Shown one piece after another: positions 24,164 to 35,576 of a DNA stretch of 64,000 nucleotides. The position numbers were made by a program, and so were the translations under genes. The DNA comes from Tolypocladium sp. Sup5 PDA-1. Its lineage: Eukaryota; Ascomycota; Sordariomycetes; Hypocreales; Ophiocordycipitaceae. The stretch covers positions 248,001-312,000 of the forward strand of contig JPHH03000006.1 in NCBI GenBank assembly GCA_000750105.3. Direction: 5' to 3'. Below the pieces are notes generated by a model. The model did no database searches. It saw only the letters and a list, made by a program, of their open reading frames with translations, and had not been told where the DNA came from. Numbering within the stretch: position 1 is the first letter of the stretch; the number at the start of each line of letters is the position of its first letter.

Positions 24164-27100
24164 CTAATGCTCCGCGTCCAGGTCCTGCAGCGGCACGTAT
24201 CCGCCCTCGTCCTTGCGCCGCCCCCGGCCCAGCACCTCGCGCGCCCACCCGACCACGCCGCGGCCGCGCGCCCACCGCAGCCCGCCCCGGGGCTCCGCCT
24301 CGGCCTCGTCCATCCACCGCGGCCGCTTCCACAGCTTCAGCAACAGGCTGCTCACCACCACGCTCACGCTGCTGCACGCCATGGCGAAGCCCGCCATCAT
24401 CGGGTGCATGTGGAAGCCCAGCGGCAGGAAGAAGCCCATGGCCACCGGCAGGCCCACCACGTTGTACATGCACGCCCACGCCAGGTTCATCTTGATGCGC
24501 CGGAAGATGGTCCGCGTCAGGTGCAGCGCCGCGGGGATCCCCATCAGGTCCGTCGGCCGCATCAGCACCACGTCGGCAGCCTCCATGGCAACGTCCGTAC
24601 CGCTGGACATGGCGATGCCCACGTCTGCCGTGGCCAGCGCCGGCGAGTCGTTGATCCCGTCGCCCACCATGGCCACGACCTCGCCCTGTGACTGGATCTG
24701 CTTGATGATGGACTGCTTCTGGTCCGGGCTGACCCCTGCGTAGACGTTGTCCGCCGATATGCCCACCGCGGCCGCGACGGCGAGCGCCGTGGAGCGCTGG
24801 TCGCCCGTCACAATGGCCGTTTTGATGCCCATCCGGTGCAGCACCGAGATGGCGGCCCCCGCGCCGTCCTTGATCGTGTCGGCGAGGCACAGGTGCCCCG
24901 TGTACGTGCCGTCGACGGCCACGAAGATGTTGGTGGTTCCGGCCGTGGGGGACTTGGACGGGTTCTTCTTGGTCGTGGCGTTGAGTTCCTCAGACGCCTC
25001 GATGGCGTCATCCGGGATCTCGACCCCGTTGTCCTGCAGGTGGCGGACGTTGCCGGCCAGCACCCTGTAGCGCACCCGTTCCGCCGCCGAATGCGGCTCC
25101 ACGAGGGCGTTGACGCCCTTGCCAACCGTGATCTTGAACTCGCCCACGCTTCCCGCAAGGCCGCCCTCGGAATCAACGCCGAGCTCGTCCTTGGCCGCAC
25201 CCAGAATGGCCTTGCCGACGGGGTGCTCGCTGCCCATCTCCGCCAGGCCCACGATGGTCCACCAGAGACGCTTTCGCCACTCGTTGTCCTGCCACAGGGG
25301 CACGGCAGTCATCTTGGCGACGCTCATCTTGCCGTGCGTGATGGTGCCCGTCTTGTCCAGGACCACCTGGGTGACCTTTGTCGTCCGCTCCAGAGCGCCG
25401 CCTCCCTTGATCAGGATGCCGTTCTCCGCCCCGATGCCGGTTCCCACCATGACCGCCGTGGGCGTGGCGAGGCCGAGGGCGCAGGGGCAGGCAAAGACGA
25501 TGACCGAGATGCAGAGCTTCACGCACACCATGATCTTGCCGCCGCTAGCGTCTTGAAGGAAGATCTTGGGTGGGTTCGGCAGCACGTGGCTCAGGATCAT
25601 CCACGACAGGAACGTGACGAGGCCCAGGATGAGGATCGTCGGGACAAAGTAGCCGGCGAGGGTGTCGGCAAGCTGCTGGATGGGCGCCCGAGTGGTCTGG
25701 GCGTCCTGGACCAGCTTCACGATCTGGCTCAGCTGCGTGTCTCTGCCGGCACGGGTAACGCGGAAGTCGACTCGTCCGTTGCCGTTGACGGTTCCTCCAA
25801 TCACATTGTCTCCAGTGCGCTTCTGCACCGGCATGGCCTCTCCGGTCACCATGCTCTCATCGACATACGTCTCTCCCCGGACCATGGTGCCATCGGCCGG
25901 AATCTTGTCGCCTGGCCGGATGACGACAATATCGCCAACCTGTAGCAACTCTGTAGGAATATGGCTCTCTTCGTAGGCCGAGCCCGCAGCCTCGGATGTC
26001 TGATGCGGCGTCCTTGGGGTCCTTTGGCCTTCGGGAGACTTGGCCCAGGCTTCTGCGGCCTTTTCCACCGCAATGGGGTCGGCATAGATGGTTGCCATGG
26101 ACGGGGCAAGCGACATGAGGCGAGACAGCGCCTTGGAGGTCTGCCCCTTGGCGCGGTTCTCCAGGTATCGACCGAGCGTGATGAAGGTGATGAGCATGGT
26201 GCTCGTATCAAAGATGGTGCTGGGCCGCGTGTGGGGAGGCACCAGCAAAGACACCATCATGGCGAATAAGCTGAAAAAGAAGGCACAGGAAGTGCCGAGG
26301 ATGACCAGGACATCCATGGTAGGCGAGCCGTGCTTGATCGACTTGTATGCTGAGACGTAAAATCGCTTGCCAATGCCAAATTGGACGGGTATCGTAAGGA
26401 CCAAACAGATGGCGTCGCCGAGGAACACGCCGGGTATTAACTCCAACTTGCCAAAGTCTAGCGACGGTACGCCCATGGGTAGAATCATGCCGATGACGAA
26501 GACGGGAACGGCAAACGCCAGCGACGTCCTGAATGCTGTGCGCCATTCGGTGATTTCTCGCGTCTTTGCGAGCGACTCGAGCTGCGCACTGTTGTCCTGG
26601 CTGTCGGCAACGAGAGCATTGAGCCCTTCGGCTTCGACGGCCTCGACGATGCCTCTCAGTCCAATCACACTGGGCTGGTGCGAAACCGTGAGCCGCTCCG
26701 TCGCCAGGCTCAGGGAGGCAGAGGCAATGCCAGCGAGTGACCTGAGCTTCTCCTCCAGGGCCTTGGCCGTGATGGCATCAAGGGTGCCGTAGATTTTGAA
26801 CTGGGCCGTGGAAGATGATGCGCTGTGATCGCCGGTGTCGAATTGCGTCGACAGGACCGTGGCATCAAACCCGCGGTCCTCGATGGTCTCCGCAATTTGC
26901 TCGGGCGTGAGCTTCGTCACGTCGTGCGTTATAACGGCGCGCTCCGCGAGCAAGCTTATATTGAACTTGAGGACGCCATCAACGTCTTTGAAGCCACCCT
27001 CAACGGCCGAAGTGCAAGCGCCGCACGTCATGCCCTCGACGGCAATCGTGGTTATGGCAACATTGCTGGGTGCAGCGCCGCCTTTGGCCTTGGCCTCGGG

Positions 27101-27772
27101 CTTTGACTGCGCCGTGTCGAGAATCTCGGCGCCAAAGCCTCTGTCTTCGATGATCTCGGCGATCTGGTCGGGGGTAAGAAGCGTCGGGTCGTGCTCGATG
27201 ACGGCTCGTTCGGACAGCAGCGAGATGCTGAAGTGCTTGACGCCGGGGACGTCCTTGAAGCCGCCCTCGACCGCAGACGTGCAGGCGCCGCAGGTCATGC
27301 CCTCGACGGCCACGGTTGTCGTCGCAAATGCGTCTTCTTGGCCGTCGTCGTCCTGGCTGTCGCGGAATCGGCTCGCCGAGGGGCTCGGCAGGTCGGTCGA
27401 GAGCACCTCGGCGTCGAAGCCGCGATCCTCGATCATCTCTCGGACTTGGTCGGCGGAAATGACCTGGGGGTCGTGCATGACGACGGCGCGCTCCATGACG
27501 AGGCTAACGGAGACGCTTCCCACGCCGTCGACGCCTTTGAAGCCAGCTTCAACGGCCGACGTGCATGAGCCGCAGCTGAAGCGCGAGGCAAGAATTAGTA
27601 AGTCGTCGCATCGTAGAAAGACTAGAGACCCGGCACGCTCGGGACGCAGCTTCACTCACGTCATGCCGCCCACGCGCAGCGTCGTGGTGGCCATGTGCGA
27701 ACTCGTCGGCGCAACGAGGCTGGCTGTTGCGCCGGGGTCTCTCGGCGGGATGGCGATGTGCGACGGAGCCAT
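24164..27772 (-). CDS. Copper-transporting P1B-type ATPase (Ccc2/ATP7-like)
   Basis: Predicted Cu+-exporting ATPase, likely a Golgi/secretory-pathway pump that loads copper into secreted oxidases. Two exons (27772-27660 and 27575-24164) give about 1174 residues. The 84-nt intron (GTGAGT...TTACTAATT...CTTCAG) is phase 2 and falls inside the first metal site, rebuilding GGMT-CGSCTSAVE. There are three HMA domains with CxxC (Cys about 39/42, 133/136, 222/225) and a fourth HMA-like segment (about 295-370) without cysteines. The catalytic parts are TGEA (about 615), CPC in FACPCALGLATPT (about 734-736), the phosphorylation site DKTGT (Asp about 778), SEHPVGKAI (about 820) and GDGINDSPALA. About eight transmembrane helices are visible. 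Start ATG 27772 (MAPSHIAIPP); a second ATG begins MATTTLRVGGM. A CrpA-type plasma-membrane copper detoxification pump is the main alternative. Confidence 0.93.
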
Positions 27773-29495
27773 TATGCGTCCTCTCGCGATATCGATTTTT
27801 CTGCAAATGCGCTGCTGCTCTCCTCCGCTCGCTGGCACAGTTCGAAGGCGTCCGCAGGCGTCCGCAGACGGTCCTGCTGTCGGGGTGGGGGTTGTGGTTT
27901 GATGAGGGCGTCGCTACCGGCGTTCCGTGGGCATCTCGGATTTGATCGGCGGTGCGCAACTTGATTAGCAGATGATGTGATCCTGCACCGGCGTCCAAGC
28001 AGAACAGCCCCGAAGCCCGGCTTCCAGGGGTTTGCGTCGACGGTTTGATTAGTGTGTCTTTCTTTTGTCGTCGTTTGCTAGGGACAGGAGAGGAAGAAAG
28101 AATGAAAGACAGGAAGCGGAGGAGAGAGGAGGACAGAAAAGCATAGCGGGTGACGGAGGCAATGCAAGAGTGGAGGGTCACTCCCGCTCGGCGGGGGACC
28201 CCTGCTGGGTGGTGGGAGTTGAAGCCGTCGCTGAACCTGAACCCTGATCGCTGGCTGGTCGTTGCACCCCCCGGTCGGAAGGGTCGGGAACGGAGACGAG
28301 ACCGACCGCAGCCACGGATGCGCTTCTGCCCGTGAGATGCCCGACACGGAAGCTCGATCCCTGGCATCTGCTGAGTGATCACTCGTTACCATTCAGGCAG
28401 TCCGTCGCGTACATACAGATGGATACACGGAAGCTATCCCTCGTACGATCCTGCATCGTCTCTACTCGCATGCAACGTAGCCTATCGCCAACCTGTTGTG
28501 TTGGTGGCCCTTGGTGCTGCCCTCGCAGATCGCCGCTGTAGGCCGTCTACAGTACATATGCATCTACTCGTAATGTCGCCATCAGAATGTATGCAGCTGC
28601 AAGTCCGTCGCACATCATTGGCGAGGCCCGTCATCCGCTCCGTGTCGCACCACGGCCGAGGCGTGGTGCCCGAAACTGTATTTCGCGCTGCGGTTTGATC
28701 GTACCATCATCAGTGGAGAGTTGGAACTTGGAAATTGGAACTTGGAAGCAATTCATAGCCAGGGCTCGAGCCTGCGTTTCAAGCGCTTCAAAGTTCAGGC
28801 CGGGGCGGGGGCGCTGTTTCTCCACCCTGGCCATTGTGAATTCCTTGTTGTCGAACTACGGGTAGAGAAAGCTGCAGCCAACAAGGGACCTTTTGCACAA
28901 ATCCTCCGGCTTCTCGTCGATTCGGGTTTGTGCCGCAGCGAACTTGTGAGGCGTCATTGTCAGCGTTGCATTTAGTTACTCGTAGTTGCACGGCCTCCAA
29001 GCTGTCATCAGCCAGCTGCCCGTGCCGTATCGAGTCTCGAGGGCATTGCCTCGCCATGCCGCCTATCTGCTCCATAAACGCACGCCGCAAATATAATAAA
29101 AAAAAAGCCATAGCAAAACCGCCATCCGAGACTCAGAGGTGCTCAAGCTTCCAAGGTTTCACTGGGCCAATGAAACGGCGAAAGCACGAATCTCAAGCCG
29201 CCCACCACCAACTGCGAACCCCACCACGCTAGGCCCCGCGCTCTGATAGCCCAGCTTCCACCGCTTGCACCTGCAGCGTCACCTCCATCGCCAACCTCAA
29301 ACGCGCCTGATACATCCTCGCCCACAGACAACCTCCCGGCCCACCGCTCAGACATCCCGTCTTCTCCCCAGCCCGGGTCCGTTTCAGCCTCATCAGCTAC
29401 TACTGCACACATCACTTCAGCCTCGTATCGCTGCGCGCACGAGTCTCTCGACAGCGTCACCGGCAGTGGGCGAGGCTGCAGCCTCCGCATCGACC
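27773..29495. other. Divergent intergenic region between copper ATPase and CSN7
   Basis: This 1.7-kb stretch lies between two genes transcribed away from each other and should hold both promoters. No gene is supported. A short duplicated segment (TTGGAACTTGGAA twice) lies at about 28725-28751. The sequence just upstream of 29496 is pyrimidine-rich on the plus strand (29240-29470), as often seen in fungal 5' leaders. Confidence 0.6.
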
Positions 29496-30392
29496 ATGGA
29501 GCAGACCAAGGCTCTCAACGCCCTCGAGGTACGCCCGCGCCTGATATCGTGACACTACTCTAGAGGCAGTATACTGATGCTCATGCTGCAGCCCTTCCTC
29601 GCCCTCTCCAAGTCGGCCACTGCCCCCCGCGCCGCCGCCGGTCTCGTCACCCGCGCGACCTCGGCCCCAAACACCTACCTCTTCGCCGAGCTCCTCCAGA
29701 CGCCCCAGGTCCAGGCCCTCGCCAGCAGCCCCGACTACGCCTCCCACCTCGTCCTCCTCCAGATCTTCTCCTACGGCACCTACCAGACGTACCGCGCCGC
29801 CCCCGGCCTGCCCCCCCTCGCCGACGCCCAGAGCCTCAAGCTGCGCCAGCTGTCCCTCCTGACCCTCGCCCGCGACCGCTCCAGCCTCTCCTACGATGCG
29901 CTGCAGAAGGCACTAGGCCTCGAGTCCGCCCGCCAGCTCGAGGACCTCGTCGTCAGGGCCGTCTACGCGGGCCTCCTCCACGCCACCCTCGACCCCGCCC
30001 GCCAGGCCGTCCAGGTCACCAGCATATCGCCCCTGCGTGACCTCGAGCCCGGCTCCATCCCCGGAATGACCAGCGCGCTCAACACTTGGTCCGACCGCTG
30101 CACCTCCACCCTCGGCGACCTCGAGGCCCAGATCAAAAGCATCCGTTCCGCCGCCGCCGTCCGCGCAAAGGAGAAGCGCGCCGCCGACGACAAGCTGCGC
30201 AAGATGATGGGGGAGCTGCGCGAGCCCGACAAGAAGACGGACACGCAGAGTCGCGACAGCCTGCCTAGGAGAGGGCTGAACAAGCGGTCGATGCTGGAAA
30301 CGGGGAATCTGGCTGGTGACGAGACCATGGAAGTCGACGAGCCGTTCCTGGCGGAGGAGCAGACGAAGCGGGTTAGTAAACGGAAGATGTGA
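29496..30392 (+). CDS. csnG: COP9 signalosome subunit 7 (PCI domain)
   Basis: Predicted CSN7, a scaffold subunit of the COP9 signalosome, which removes NEDD8 from cullins and so tunes SCF-type ubiquitin ligases; in filamentous fungi the complex affects development and secondary metabolism. Exons 29496-29528 (11 codons, MEQTKALNALE) and 29592-30392 are separated by a 63-nt phase-0 intron (GTACGC...CTGCAG), giving 277 residues. The N-terminal helical part (PFLALSKSATAPRAAAGLVTRATSAPNTYLFAELL) and the PCI winged helix (LRQLSLLTLARDRSSLSYDALQKALGLES...LEDLVVRAVYAGLLHATLD) match the CSN7 family. The C-terminus is a charged coiled coil (KSIRSAAAVRAKEKRAADDKLRKMM) and a basic end. The length fits CSN7 (about 220-320). 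eIF3m shares the PCI domain but is longer. Confidence 0.9.
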
Positions 30393-30809
30393 CCGCCTCG
30401 ACGCCGTCTCCGTGATTACATAGACTACAGGAGCAAAACTAATATCACGATGCAGACGATGGATTAGACGAGGCCATGGCATACATCATCTTTATGATTT
30501 TCCATTACCTCCATTATCGCTCAAGGAAAACTCTGGGCCCTAGACTCCAAGTTGGTGATGTGAACCGCGGTTGGTACTACACGGTGTAAATGCTCTGAAC
30601 AAAATGAAAAAGAAATTCTGACGATGGAATTGCCGGACGCCACAAGCCAGCGTCCGGCCTGGTATTTGTACAAGGAAAGGCCTCCTCCCTAGTGTCATGA
30701 CAGTCGTGAAAGTCCGGCTCCTCGTCGTCTGCCAGAGACGGCGTTGCAGCAGCAAAAGCCAAGTTGACGCTCTACATCCTGCGGCAGGGGCCGTGAGGAG
30801 TTCATGCGC
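30393..30809. other. Short convergent intergenic region
   Basis: 417 bp between the stop codons of CSN7 (plus) and the RGS gene (minus). It should contain both 3' untranslated regions and poly(A) sites. Nothing else is seen. Confidence 0.7.
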
Positions 30810-32013
30810 TCACAGTCTTTTACCCGGAACGAGGATAAAGAGGACGCAGAGCGCGGCATCGATAAGGAACGTGACGGCCAAGACCATAGCCGCTCGCTTA
30901 GCCAGGAGCTGCCGGACGTAAGGCTCTCGTATCCGTGAGAAGTTGAAGGGTGTGTATTCGCTGTAGCCAACCATTGCCATGATTGGGTCGAGCGAGTACT
31001 GGTACGAAGCTAGAAAATAGACACCGACGGTGAACGGTAGGATGAGCTAGACAGTGGTTAGCAAACGAGCATAGCTTGCATGGACAAGGGGCATAAAACG
31101 TACCCAGCATCTTGTAGCACGAGACTTGTCGAGGAAAATCAGGATAAAGGCAGCCCAGAAGGCGCCAAACATGGACACCAGCCCAAGAATAAGACGCATC
31201 ACCAGTGTTGGAGGGATCAAGTTGCCCAGGGCCTTCATGCGCAAGAAGCCCGGGAACGCATCTCGCTCCATAGCCTGGAACACATAGTCCTTGGCCACAT
31301 CAAAGACCTCGGGGTCGTCGCGGCCTTGCTCCTCAATTGCAGTCGTGACATCCTGTGTGATCGATCCAGGCAGGGTAATCTCTCGCTCAGCTCCAGGGAG
31401 CAAGAAGGTGTACAGAATCTTCTCCGCAGAAGCTCTGATGTCTTGTCGTGCGACGGTATGAGACGGCGAGTTCGAATCGGTTACGTCGCGGGAGTTGCTG
31501 AACTGCGGACTCGGTCGAACGGCGCCAGATCCGCTGTGAGGCGACTCGTGATTCTGGTCCTCGCGCAAAAAGGCCGACATTTGAGCGTCCTGATCCCTCT
31601 CCTTTTCCGTTGCGTACATCGAAGGGCCGGCCAAACGGGGCTCCAGGTCACCCAGGTTCTCCAGCATCGCCGACGACCTCTTGGAGCCATTCTTGTCGAT
31701 GTCGGGCGTGGCCACGAGAACAGACCGTCGAAGTTCGCGCACATAATGACGACACAACGACATGTGCTGCGCTACGTCCAGCCTGAAATGCTTGTCAGCT
31801 GTCTGCCCCATGCTCCAACGGGAAATCACTAATGACGCACCAGAAGTCCAGGTAATCCACCGAGCGCTGCTGGTCCCGCATGTAAATGTAGAATGAAAAC
31901 AGATCGACTGGCGGGAGGGTGCGACGACTCAGCACCTCGAAGAGGGTCGGAAGTCGGTTCCTCGCCAGGTCGGGCTGCGGCGACGGACTCCCCATTGCAT
32001 GTTCTTCCTCCAT
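30810..32013 (-). CDS. Rax1-like RGS-domain membrane protein
   Basis: Predicted regulator of G-protein signalling fused to C-terminal membrane helices, like yeast Rax1 (bud-site/polarity) and the corresponding filamentous-fungal RGS class. Three exons (32013-31841, 31782-31104, 31046-30810) give 362 residues. The introns are 58 nt (GTGCGT...GCTGAC...TTCAG) and 57 nt (GTACGT...GCTAAC...TCTAG). The first join restores VDYLDFW-LDVAQHMSLCRHYVREL, the start of the RGS fold. The rest of the RGS box lies after a disordered insert, in ASAEKILYTFLLPGAEREITLP through DVAKDYVFQAMERDAFPGFLRMKALGNL. Three hydrophobic helices follow: LILGLVSMFGAFWAAFILIFL, LILPFTVGVYFLASY and AAMVLAVTFLIDAALCVLFIL. It ends GKRL. 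The start is ATG 32013 (MEEEHAMGS). GAP activity toward a G-alpha subunit is family inference only. Confidence 0.88.
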
Positions 32014-32751
32014 GTTGATGTTATGATTTGCTGCCGCCACCGCTGGTGATGATTGTTGACGTGGGAATCTCAGAGTTCGATAAAGACAGGTCGGCGTTGG
32101 GAAAACACGGTGGCTGTTGGCTCGTTGCACGACGTTTCACAGTGCCTCCTTTGTGACGGTCGCTCGCAAAATGCCTCCCTTCGTTGCCTCTGTCGCTGTT
32201 GAAAGGCGTCGGCTGCGTGCGAATCGGCCGCTGGCGATGCGAGAATGAGCAGCGCTGTTGCGCATGAGCTCGAGGCACCTCGTCGTCAGTGGCAGCGGTT
32301 GGAATGCAGTGTGCTGTGTTGAGACTTGGTTGACGGGCCGTGGAGGCAAACAGTTTGGGGGCGGCGTGGATCCAACCAACCACCGCCAGCTGGAGACGAT
32401 TTGGCGCGACAGCCAGGGGTACGTGGGTACGTACCGCCTGCACGTGATCTATGGAGCAGCGTCTAGCAGTTCGCACGTGATTGGCTCGCTACCCCCACTG
32501 CCATCACATTTCGAGCCTGCCCTACGCACAAAGAATTTGCGGAATTTAGCACTCCGACATCGACATCACAACTCCTCAACGCCAGACCGTGAAGAGACGA
32601 TCCGCAGGTACGAGCCGCCGCCCAAACAAACACATTTACTTTCCTGCACCATTAGCAGTGGCTCTTGTCATTACGAGCGCCATACCCTCGCCGTTGCGCA
32701 GACACACACCGTCGCTCCGCAGACCGAGAACTGACAGAAGCCGATTCAGAC
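32014..32751. promoter_or_regulatory. Shared divergent promoter, RGS gene and ribosomal L31
   Basis: 738 bp between two divergent start codons. Two CACGTG boxes in a CACGTGAT context lie at 32441-32446 and 32474-32479; the second is followed directly by an inverted CCAAT box (ATTGG, 32480-32484). E-box-type and CCAAT elements are common in fungal promoters. The link to either gene is inference; their position 270-310 bp from the L31 start favours L31. Confidence 0.45.
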
Positions 32752-33330
32752 ATGTCGACGACGACGAAGGGAAAGAAGCCTGCCGGCAAGCCTCAGCGCT
32801 CCGCCATTGCGGACGTTGTCGCCCGCGAGTATACCATCCACATGCACAAGAGAGTACGTTCTCCTCGACCCAGGGCTCTGGAGGAGTCTGGGACATGACA
32901 CCAGGGAACGGCCCGCTAACGGGGTAAAAGTTACACGGTGTTTCCTTCAAGAAGCGCGCTCCCCGTGCCATCAAGGAGATCAAGGCCTTCGCCACCAAGT
33001 CCATGGTACGACTTCCCGAAGAAACAACGTCCGACGGCTCAATTGGCGGGTGCGCCCAGTCCAAATGGGCCGCAGGATGATTGTCGAAATGCGACTGAAG
33101 ACTGAAATGCTGACCGTGTTCCCCAGGGCACCACCGACGTCCGCCTGGACCCCCAGCTCAACAAGAAGGTCTGGGAGTGCGGCATCAAGGGCGTTCCCTA
33201 CAGACTCCGCATCCGAATTTCCCGACGACGAAACGACGAGGAGGATGCCAAGGAGAAGCTGTACAGCTACGTGCAGGCGGTGAATGTCAAGAACCCCAAG
33301 GGCCTCCCCACGGTTGTTGTTGAGGAATAG
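32752..33330 (+). CDS. rpl31: 60S ribosomal protein L31 (eL31)
   Basis: Cytosolic large-subunit ribosomal protein eL31, which sits near the peptide exit tunnel. Three exons, 32752-32853, 32931-33005 and 33127-33330, give 126 residues, the usual length (about 113-126). All introns are phase 0: 77 nt (GTACGT...CTAAC...AAAAG) and 121 nt (GTACGA...GCTGACC...CCCCAG). Joined sequence shows the family blocks AIADVVAREYTIHMHKR, LHGVSFKKRAPRAIKEIKAFA, GTTDVRLDPQLNKKVWECGIKGVPYRLRIRISR and NVKNPKGLPTVVVEE at the C-terminus. The acceptor AAAAG of intron 1 lacks a strong pyrimidine tract, but the join is fixed by protein conservation. Confidence 0.96.
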
Positions 33331-33765
33331 AGCAAGACGTTTCTCTGTTGGGACTGGTTCTAAGGGTGGCATGGCATTTCGGAGTTGCAACCGGCTGTTC
33401 TAGCTTTTCACGCTGAAAATACAGAGGGAAATGTGATCAAAGCTTGGTACTACCCGAAACGTCTCGGCGCAAATGTGGACGACACGAGCACGCAGGTGAC
33501 GACCATTTGTTGGATGATCGATTGAGCTTTTGGCGGAAGAAAAAGAGTAATGATTGCTGGTTTCCCTTGAATCTACCGATAGGCTATGCAACCGTCGATA
33601 ACACACCACTTGATGCCACCACCGTCTCATGCCCGTGGGAGACGGTGTCTATCCAGCCCTGTGCGGAATGCGGAAAAAATGCAATCCAATATCCATGACA
33701 AACAACCAGGGTATACACCCGAGGACTCCAGTTCTCCCAGTTAAATGCGATGCCCATGACCACCC
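33331..33765. other. Short convergent intergenic region
   Basis: 435 bp between the stop codons of L31 (plus) and the E2 gene (minus). Probably only 3' untranslated regions; no other feature seen. Confidence 0.7.
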
Positions 33766-34433
33766 CTACTCATCCTCGACGTCCCTGTGTCTTCCCAGGA
33801 CCTTCTTCTTGAACTCTTCGGCATCCTTGTCCCAGAGCTCGGCAGCCTCGCCGTTCAAAGGAGAGGCACTGTCGGTTGTTAGCCGGTGTCACTCGCGTAC
33901 TCGCAAGAAGAGACTGATGATGGAAGGGGGTCCCACTTGTTGGGCTCGCCGAGCAAGCTCTGCAGGCTCAGCAGCACAGTCTGGATATTGTAGGCGGCGG
34001 TCCACTTGTCCTTGAGGATGTCGAGGCAGATGCGCCCGGAAAAGTCGACATTGGGGTGGTAGATGGGCGTCTTGAAGAGTACCGTGGGAGCCGCGTAGGG
34101 GTAGTTGGCGGGAAACGCGAAGCTCAGCTTGAAGGTCAGACCAGCGTAGGGGGTGTCGTCGGGACCTTCGATGGTGGCCGTCCAGGACAGCAGGTTGCCG
34201 TCGGCGGAGGGGAAGGCAGAGATGCCGGGAGCGGGCGAGGTCATGAGCTGCATCAGCTCGGTTTGCAACCTGGCGAATGGACGTTAGCCTTGGGCCGTTT
34301 GAAGTCGCGTGAGGCGACCTTTGTACCTCTTGGTGACGCTCTGCGAATCGGGGCCTTTGCGCGCGGCGTTGAGCTTGGCGGCCTGGACGCTGCCGGGGGG
34401 AGAGTTCTGGTCATCCTCCATGGCGTAATCCAT
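33766..34433 (-). CDS. Ubiquitin-conjugating enzyme E2, UBE2C/Ubc11 type
   Basis: Predicted E2 that works with the anaphase-promoting complex to start ubiquitin chains on mitotic substrates. Three exons, 34433-34327, 34269-33937 and 33868-33766, give 180 residues. Intron 1 is 57 nt (GTACAA...GCCAG). Intron 2 is 68 nt with an atypical donor, GTGGGA, but the join gives LLGEPN-NASPLNGEAAELW, which is conserved. The UBC fold starts at about residue 36 (RLQTELMQLM). The HPN motif is at 107-109 and the catalytic cysteine is C117 in SGRICLDILKDKWTAAY. The ISAFPSADGNLLSW stretch and the about 35-residue N-terminal extension are features of UBE2C rather than of Ubc4/5-type E2s. The start may be ATG 34433 (MDYAMEDD) or ATG 34421. 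The neighbouring APC11 gene (37765-38234) encodes the RING partner of this E2 class. Confidence 0.92.
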
Positions 34434-35557
34434 AACTAGACGAAGAAGTCGGTGGTGTAGTTTTGCAAGAGAATATGTACACGGCAGAAAGACCCGGGAC
34501 GGCCGACGGGTTCGACGGACAAGCCGGCGGAGCGTGGCGCAAGACGTATGTAGCCCGGACGGGAGCGGATACTACACGTACGAGTATACCTTGGAGAGAA
34601 GGAAGACGAGAGCAGGAGGGCTGCGTCTAGGGGGGCGGTGGTGGGAGGGACGAGGAATGCGCGCGGGAAGGCAAAGCCCAGGAAGCTTTCTGGGTCGAGC
34701 CGGGTGTGGAAGAGAGAACGGGAGAAGGGCGTCGGATCAGAAAAGCTCCGGCGCGCGGGAAGAAGTATAGCCAGGCCTGACTTGTTTTTGTAGGTAAATA
34801 TACGGAGTATTAATAATGAGGGAAGCCGTTCGTCAGAGGACGGACATGCCAGTTGGGCCCTGACGGTCGATGCGATTTGGATGCGCCTGCGCTGGCCTGT
34901 GTGTTTTGTTTGCCGCAGCAACGGGAGGGGCCCAATCAATGATCCCTATGGGCGCCGGCCGTTGCGACCCTGCGACCCAGGGGGGCTCAGCACCCAGTGC
35001 AGCGGGACCTGATGGCGGCGGGGCGGGATCATCGCAGCCAATGGAAGCGTCGCGTAAACATGGTCTTGAATCACTCGCTCACTCTCGTCTTGCCCGGTTG
35101 CAGCTTTACGCGGTCGGTCGGACGCGACGGGACGCGACCACCGTGAACGTCCATGTACGTATGCGCATAAGCCACGGCCTTGTTTTAGTCTCTTGCGAAT
35201 TCATCGACCACTAAGTACTACGTACCGCACCCAGTGCCTGTTCCAAAACGACAGGAAGGGGCGTGTGAGAGTGAGAGAGTGAGTGGTGGATAAGACTGAG
35301 CTCCGAGTCTGGTAGACAAAGATGGTGAGTGGGCATCTCCCTTATTCGCAGTCGTCAAAGACACCATACTCTCCCACGCTCATCCGCCGGGCCATGCCGG
35401 CGGCGCGAGGGCCGACTACCACATGGCTTGAAATAGGGGGCCATGGAGCGCGATCTCATGCCACCTGACGATCCCTCAAAACCTCACTATTTTGTTGTTG
35501 CTGCCTGGACGACAACATGTCTCTCAACCACGTCAACCAGCGTTTACTGACATTGAG
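34434..35557. promoter_or_regulatory. Divergent promoter region, E2 and Chk1
   Basis: 1.1 kb between the divergent start codons of the E2 and Chk1 genes. A TACGGAGTA motif lies at 34801-34809 in a short A/T-rich patch. On the E2-sense strand the stretch 34590-34760 is pyrimidine-rich, as in many fungal 5' leaders. An out-of-frame ATG begins at 35517 near the Chk1 start. No known cell-cycle box is evident by eye. Confidence 0.5.
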
Positions 35558-35576
35558 ATGCGGCAGTCACAGCTAG
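35517..35576 (+). other. Upstream ORF overlapping the Chk1 start codon
   Basis: An ATG at 35517 (context ACAACATGT) opens a 19-codon frame ending TAG at 35574-35576. It is out of frame with, and overlaps, the proposed Chk1 ATG at 35558. Whether it is in the mRNA depends on the transcription start, which is unknown. Confidence 0.5.
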
